A stretch of DNA of 16,353 bases from Alistipes sp. UBA928. Its GTDB lineage: Bacteria; Bacteroidota; Bacteroidia; Bacteroidales; Rikenellaceae. A model generated the notes under the pieces. That model was not told where the DNA came from and did no database searches. It saw only the letters and a list, made by a program, of their open reading frames with translations. Both the position numbers and the translations under genes were made by a program. Location of the stretch: positions 267 to 16,619 of the forward strand of contig DBDQ01000141.1 in NCBI GenBank assembly GCA_002293665.1, in the 5' to 3' direction. Shown in pieces: positions 13,244 through 16,353 of the stretch (position 1 is the first letter of the stretch; the number at the start of each line of letters is the position of its first letter).

Positions 13244-14311
13244 TTACGCTTTCGCGCTAACGATCGCGCCCATCGCCCTCTCCGCCAGCGGCAGACAGAT
13301 CGAATAGACTTTGTAGTTGAGCAGGTTCGCCTGGTTCTTCGGGTCGGTCTTGGCTTCCGAGGCGTATGCCGTCATGCTGCCGTTGGCCTTCATCTTTCCG
13401 TTGAGCGAGAACGCGACGGATGCCTGCGTGTCGGTTGTGCCGGGAGCGGCGCCGTAGGCGAGTTTCGTGAGCGCCGTGGCATTGTAATACGGACAGTCAT
13501 CGTACTCGTAGACCTCGAAGCCGTAGAGCTTCGCCACCTTGCCCGTCTCGTAGTTGTAATACTGCTGGGCGAACTTCTGGTCGTTTTCAAGCATGTCGGC
13601 GATGTGGTCGCCGCACAGCACGAGAATACGATCCGCCTTGGGCACTTTGTTCTTGTCGAACAGCTTCTTGAGGCGGATGACATCCGAGCGCGTCATCGCC
13701 TTGCGGCCGTCAACGGCGGTACCTGTGGTCGCAATGACGGGGGTGGCGTCTTTGTTCTCGCCCGGCGCCAGCGCGTGGATCGCCCGCGAGTAGATCTTCT
13801 CCTTCATCACCTCCTTGTGGCGCTCGATGACCGAAGCCTTCTTGTCGTAGGACAGGGCGTACAGTTCGTCGTCGGTGATCTGAGTCGGGCGCGTCTGGTA
13901 TTTGTCCAGCGAGATCGCTTTGTCGGCATCCTCGAGAGTTTCGATATCGAGCGGATAGGTCGTGTTATTGACCAGCACTGTCGGATCGCCTCCGATCTGC
14001 ACGAAGTGGATCACGTCGTTGTTGACGTATTGGTCGTATGACCGGATCCTGTTGTACCACCCCATCTCGGCGGGGTCGGTGCGGAAGGCTTTAATCATCT
14101 GGCCCGTCCACACTTCGGTAAGCAGCCCGGCGCGGAGCACGCCTACTGGCGCCATTCCGCCGAACGTACCGGCCACAACCGAAACGCCGCCGGCGGCCAG
14201 CGCGCCGTACAAAGGTTGCGCGCCCAGGGACATGCCGACAACCGCGCCGACGACCCCGTTCACGCTCAGGGTACAGATAAGGCCCAACAGGGCGAAAAGA
14301 AATTTTCTCAT
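13244..14311 (-). CDS. Major capsid protein with hydrophobic N-terminal extension
   Basis: This 355-residue protein is the probable HK97-fold major head protein. It follows the protease/scaffold gene by 26 bases. Recognisable parts include AGLLTEVWTGQMIKAFR (about 61-77), NNDVIHFVQIGGDPTVLVNN, TTYPLDIETLEDADKAISLD and ITDDELYALSYDKKASVIER, then KIYSRAIHALAPGE. The late part is DRILVLCGDHIADMLEND and AKLYGFEVYEYDD. Unusually, residues 1-60 are highly hydrophobic and Gly/Ala-rich (FLFALLGLICTLSVNGVVGA), resembling a signal peptide or membrane segment. No start codon downstream would preserve the fold as well. Cleavage of this part by the neighbouring protease during maturation is plausible, as with the HK97 delta domain. 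Confidence 0.85.
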   Translation of the reverse strand: MRKFLFALLGLICTLSVNGVVGAVVGMSLGAQPLYGALAAGGVSVVAGTFGGMAPVGVLRAGLLTEVWTGQMIKAFRTDPAEMGWYNRIRSYDQYVNNDVIHFVQIGGDPTVLVNNTTYPLDIETLEDADKAISLDKYQTRPTQITDDELYALSYDKKASVIERHKEVMKEKIYSRAIHALAPGENKDATPVIATTGTAVDGRKAMTRSDVIRLKKLFDKNKVPKADRILVLCGDHIADMLENDQKFAQQYYNYETGKVAKLYGFEVYEYDDCPYYNATALTKLAYGAAPGTTDTQASVAFSLNGKMKANGSMTAYASEAKTDPKNQANLLNYKVYSICLPLAERAMGAIVSAKA

Positions 14312-14337
14312 TCAGCTATAAATGTTTTTGATGTCAG

Positions 14338-14763
14338 TTACTTGAGGTCGTCGGGCTCGACACCGAACTCGGCTTTGAACAGGCGCGCGAACTCCTCGGG
14401 GTTCTCGCTACGCAGGGCCTGAAGTTCCGTCTCCGGCATGTCCGCGTAGGACTTCGACGCGGCGGCGCTTGCAGATCCGGCGCCTTGGTTGATGAACTGC
14501 ATGGGTTTGACCGCGGGGGTCAGCGCGTCCAGCGCCGTGCCCAGGTGATCGAACCCGGCGCTCTTGCCCAGGGCTATGAACGCCTCGCGCTTGTCGGCAG
14601 TGATCTTGTGGGCCTTGATCGCGTCGTCGACAGCTGTCTCGATGCGCGCGAGTTCGATCGATTCGACACGGGCGGCGTCGGTTTGCAACTTTGTGATCGC
14701 GGCGAGCGCGTCGCTCTCGGTGGCAGTTGCCACCAGGCCGAGGGCCAAAAGGATTCTTTCCAT
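14338..14763 (-). CDS. Nested in-frame scaffold protein (internal start of protease gene)
   Basis: Met185 of the protease gene (ATG at 14763-14761) starts a 141-residue product made of the scaffold domain alone. The 23 bases just upstream are very AT-rich in otherwise GC-rich coding DNA (codons AAC AAA CAA ATC AAT TTT TCT). Such AT-rich leaders take the place of Shine-Dalgarno sites in Bacteroidota. The arrangement copies Mu gpI/gpZ and lambda C/Nu3, where the scaffold is made from an internal start of the protease gene. The existence of the shorter product is inferred. Confidence 0.6.
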   Translation of the reverse strand: MERILLALGLVATATESDALAAITKLQTDAARVESIELARIETAVDDAIKAHKITADKREAFIALGKSAGFDHLGTALDALTPAVKPMQFINQGAGSASAAASKSYADMPETELQALRSENPEEFARLFKAEFGVEPDDLK

Positions 14764-15315
14764 AGAAAAATTGATTTGTTTGTTATCGGTGGTCGATTCC
14801 GGAGCGGGTTTGGCCACCGGTTCGGGTTTGAGCAGCGGCAGTAGATCGCTTGCGGCGCCGGCGGCGAGTTCCAGCACTTTACCTCCGGGTTCGTACAGTT
14901 TCAGGGCGTCGTCGTTGGCTCCGATGTCTACGATCGAGACCTCGATCAGTTTGCTCTTGGTGATCGTGGCGCGTGTCTGCCCTTGGGAGATGTGCTCGGG
15001 GGCGGAGGAGAACTCGATCGGTTCGAGGCCCGCCGAGCACATGCGCAGGAAGTCATCCTCCCATTTGCGCCCTACCTCTGCGGCAAACTTGTCACCCAGG
15101 TCGAACACCGGGGTGCCGATCAGGAGGTCTCCCTCGACGCGAAGGTTCTCCACGCGGCCGATCACCATTGCATTTACTTCTCCCCATCGGTCGCGGCGGT
15201 GCATGTACAGGAGCACTGGGTTTTTCTTGAACTGGGCCGTGTCGATCCCCGATGTGAGTACGCGGGTTCCGTAGCTGTTCACCCGGGAGGTGTTGATCAC
15301 AAATTCTCTTGCCAT
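14338..15315 (-). CDS. Prohead protease with C-terminal scaffold domain (Mu gpI-like)
   Basis: This is a 325-residue protein starting at MAREFVINTSRVNSYGTRV. The frame is open further upstream, but that part is the tRNA gene. The protease domain is at 1-150: PVLLYMHRRD places the candidate catalytic H39, and FLRMCSAGLEP the candidate Ser S94, with the GRVENLRVEGDLLIG strand pair between, as in HK97/S78-type prohead proteases. Residues about 150-184 form a Pro-rich linker. Residues 185-325 are helical and Ala-rich with the scaffold-like MERILLALGLVATATESDAL and the acidic end EFARLFKAEFGVEPDDLK. It processes capsid precursor and scaffold inside the prohead. Conserved Mu-like order supports the role. 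Confidence 0.85.
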   Translation of the reverse strand: MAREFVINTSRVNSYGTRVLTSGIDTAQFKKNPVLLYMHRRDRWGEVNAMVIGRVENLRVEGDLLIGTPVFDLGDKFAAEVGRKWEDDFLRMCSAGLEPIEFSSAPEHISQGQTRATITKSKLIEVSIVDIGANDDALKLYEPGGKVLELAAGAASDLLPLLKPEPVAKPAPESTTDNKQINFSMERILLALGLVATATESDALAAITKLQTDAARVESIELARIETAVDDAIKAHKITADKREAFIALGKSAGFDHLGTALDALTPAVKPMQFINQGAGSASAAASKSYADMPETELQALRSENPEEFARLFKAEFGVEPDDLK

Positions 15316-15333
15316 TCTGAAGATGTCGTTTTG

Positions 15334-15405
15334 TAGCGGAGGCGGGGATCGAACCCGCGACCTTGAGGGAATGAACCTCACGAGCTGCCACTGCTCCACT
15401 CCGCG
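15334..15405 (-). tRNA. tRNA-Met (CAU), initiator-like
   Basis: The minus strand folds into a full 72-base cloverleaf. Acceptor strands are CGCGGAG and CTCCGCT; D stem GAGC/GCTC with AGTGGCA loop; anticodon stem TGAGG/CCTCA with loop TTCATTC, anticodon CAT (15373-15371); variable AGGTC; T arm GCGGG TTCGATC CCCGC; discriminator A. CCA is not encoded. The 5' half (CGCGGAGTGGAGCAG, then GGCAGCTCGTGAGG) closely resembles bacterial fMet tRNA, and position 1 is C facing U at 72, so the top pair is broken as in initiators. Odd points: U37 and C38 instead of A/A, and only two of the three initiator G-C pairs in the anticodon stem. It is probably the first gene of the late transcript. Confidence 0.88.
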
Positions 15406-15418
15406 ATGTTTGTGAGGG

Positions 15419-15450
15419 CAAAAGTGCGCCACTCGGGCGAGCGCAACAAA
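15419..15450 (-). promoter_or_regulatory. Candidate Bacteroidota promoter for tRNA/structural operon
   Basis: On the minus strand TTTG (15450-15447), 20 bases, and CACTTTTG (15426-15419) match the -33 TTTG and -7 TAnnTTTG elements of Bacteroidota promoters except for one base. Transcription would start close to the tRNA 5' end at 15405. The -33 element touches the perfect inverted repeat. Assigned by eye only. Confidence 0.45.
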
Positions 15451-15478
15451 AAGTACGTAAAGAGTTTACGTACTTTTT
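15448..15478. promoter_or_regulatory. Perfect 14-bp inverted repeat in the divergent intergenic region
   Basis: Arms AAAAAGTACGTAAA (15448-15461) and TTTACGTACTTTTT (15465-15478) are exact complements with a GAG loop. It lies between the divergent late operons and next to the promoter-like motifs on both sides. It could be an operator for a dimeric late regulator. With its flanking A- and T-runs it could also act as a bidirectional terminator that isolates the two operons. Confidence 0.6.
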
Positions 15479-15507
15479 TTATGTCGAGGCGCGATGCGCG
15501 ACTTTTG
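15476..15507 (+). promoter_or_regulatory. Candidate promoter for terminase operon
   Basis: GACTTTTG (15500-15507) is similar to the -7 TAnnTTTG element and mirrors the CACTTTTG of the opposite promoter. Twenty bases upstream is TTTT (15476-15479) instead of TTTG, inside the inverted repeat. It is weaker than the minus-strand candidate and needs an activator if real. Start would be about 20 bases before the small terminase ATG. Confidence 0.3.
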
Positions 15508-15533
15508 TTCCCGTCTAACAGCTGATTTTATGA

Positions 15534-15998
15534 ATGGCAGGTAAAGCAAATGAAGAAAAAAGGGAGTTCGCACGCGTACTCTACATGACGGGCGAGCAGC
15601 AGAAGGTTATCGCCGAAAAGGTCGGCGTTTCGGAGCAGACCATAGGCCGCTGGGTTAAGGAGGGTGAATGGGATAAACGCCGCGCAGCGCAAAATATCAC
15701 ACGGCCGGAGATCGTGAACAATCTTCTTAAGGCGATCAGCAACCTGGTGGAAAATCTCAATGAGGAGACAGACCCGGCGAAACTCTCCGGGGCCGCCGAC
15801 AAACTCGCAAAACTCGCCGCGACGGTCGAGAAACTCGATAAGAAGGCCAACGTGGTCGATGCGATCGAGGTGTTCATTGCTTTCGGCAAGTGGCTGGAGT
15901 TTCGCTCGTCGGTCGATAAAGAGCTCACGCCCGAGCTGATCCGGCTGTTCAATAAATATCAAGACCTCTACATCACCGACCAACTGAGCGCTAAATAA
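15534..15998 (+). CDS. Small terminase subunit
   Basis: This 154-residue protein lies directly before the large terminase. Residues about 12-48 form a helix-turn-helix (RVLYMTGEQQKVIAEKVGVS, then EQTIGRWVKEGEWDKRR), of the type that recognises phage DNA for packaging. The middle is a long helical/coiled-coil part (NNLLKAISNLVENLNEE, KLSGAADKLAKLAATVEKLD) for oligomerisation. The C terminus (LTPELIRLFNKYQDLYITDQ) probably contacts the large subunit. The start at 15534 has an AT-rich leader; an ATG four bases earlier leads to a stop after four codons. Its TAA shares one base with the next ATG (TAATG), so the two are translationally coupled. Confidence 0.85.
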   Translation: MAGKANEEKREFARVLYMTGEQQKVIAEKVGVSEQTIGRWVKEGEWDKRRAAQNITRPEIVNNLLKAISNLVENLNEETDPAKLSGAADKLAKLAATVEKLDKKANVVDAIEVFIAFGKWLEFRSSVDKELTPELIRLFNKYQDLYITDQLSAK

Positions 15999-16353
15999 TG
16001 GCCGGAGTGACAAATGAAGCTATAAAGAGGTGGCACGAGCACTGTGAAAACGTGCAGCGCCAAACCACCAAACATCTCCTCGAAAGCGAGGCGGAGAAAC
16101 ATGCCCGCATAAAACGGCTCCGGGGGGATTACAACGCTTTTTTCAACTACTACTTCCCCCACTACACCGACGACCCCGCAACGGGCAAACACACCGAGTG
16201 CGCTCCCTTCCAGATCGCCGCCGCAAACAAGATCCGCAAAAACCGCAACCTAAAGGCTGTTCTTAAATGGGCGCGGGGGCACGCAAAGAGCACCCACCTG
16301 GGCATCGGCATCCCGATGTGGTTGAAGTGCCAGGAGGTGCGCGAGCTCAACGT
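15998..16353 (+). CDS. Large terminase subunit, N-terminal part (cut by window edge)
   Basis: The first 118 residues are visible and the frame is open to the right edge. The N-terminal segment has YNAFFNYYFPHYTDD (about 45-59) and ECAPFQIAAANKI, typical of the lead-in to the ATPase. WARGHAKST (91-99) is the Walker A-like loop of Mu-like terminases, followed by HLGIGIPMWLK. The protein would be the ATP-driven DNA packaging motor; its C-terminal nuclease lies outside the window. It runs away from the structural operon. A portal gene would be expected next, to the right. Confidence 0.88.
   Translation, partial: MAGVTNEAIKRWHEHCENVQRQTTKHLLESEAEKHARIKRLRGDYNAFFNYYFPHYTDDPATGKHTECAPFQIAAANKIRKNRNLKAVLKWARGHAKSTHLGIGIPMWLKCQEVRELN

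Noticed and set aside
12836..14041. 401-codon plus-strand frame opposite amidase and capsid genes
   Set aside because: Val/Arg/Asp/His-rich composition typical of an antisense shadow of GC-rich coding DNA; no domain recognised and the opposite genes are certain.
14338..15432. Longer start of the protease gene at 15432
   Set aside because: The added 39 codons are the tRNA gene and its leader read as protein; the Arg/Ser/Pro-rich text is not protein-like. Met at 15315 begins the conserved protease sequence.
15528..16013. 161-codon minus-strand frame opposite the small terminase
   Set aside because: The plus-strand protein has a clear helix-turn-helix and coupled stop/start with the large terminase; the minus frame is a shadow.
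1..16353. A template repeat or reverse transcriptase for the DGR inside the window
   Set aside because: I looked for a second copy of the conserved end of the variable region and for reverse transcriptase motifs and saw neither; they must be outside the window if present.
1..16353. CRISPR arrays, insertion sequences, rRNA genes
   Set aside because: No regularly spaced repeats, no transposase-like frames with terminal inverted repeats and no rRNA-like sequence were seen.

Overview
The window is part of a Mu-like, contractile-tailed phage or prophage of a Bacteroidota host. Four things point there: the gene order major head protein, tail sheath, tail tube, tail assembly chaperone, tape measure, hub, spike, gp46-like wedge, J-like wedge, fibres; a DUF2586-type sheath; AT-rich leaders instead of Shine-Dalgarno sites in front of the genes; and a candidate Bacteroidota-type TTTG/ACTTTTG promoter. 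The DNA looks GC-rich by eye (not measured). This would fit a GC-rich gut lineage such as Alistipes better than a typical Bacteroides, but that is inference. The general design, including a diversified tail protein, recalls the Bacteroides 'hankyphage' group; I could not test this by alignment.

Layout. Almost everything from 15405 down to 1 lies on the minus strand and reads right to left. The order is an initiator-like tRNA-Met (15405-15334), a prohead protease with an in-frame nested scaffold (15315-14338), and the major capsid protein with an unusual hydrophobic N terminus (14311-13244). A lysis cassette follows: amidase, one-pass membrane protein, and an overlapping lipoprotein with a C-terminal membrane anchor (13231-11954). 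Then come a small Ala-rich protein, sheath, tube, tail chaperone with a canonical -1 slippery site, tape measure, a baseplate series, and a baseplate/receptor-binding fusion with the hallmarks of a diversity-generating retroelement (DGR) target. The last genes are a pyocin-knob fibre, a DUF4376-type fibre-associated protein and the start of a small membrane protein cut by the left edge. Genes are tightly packed and many overlap by 4 to 17 bases.

At the right end the small and large terminase genes (15534 onward) run on the plus strand. A 128-base intergenic region separates the divergent operons. It holds a perfect 14-bp inverted repeat flanked by near-symmetrical promoter-like motifs, which could be one control point for both late transcripts. 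A second plus-strand gene candidate is a 68-residue membrane protein that exactly fills the gap between the tail chaperone frameshift product and the tape measure gene.

How the genes work together. Terminase packages DNA into a head built by protease/scaffold and capsid protein. Tail genes build a contractile injection machine ending in two probable receptor-binding proteins, one hypervariable. The lysis cassette cuts peptidoglycan and disrupts the outer membrane. Portal, neck, transposase/integration and DGR reverse transcriptase/template genes are not in the window and would be expected outside it.
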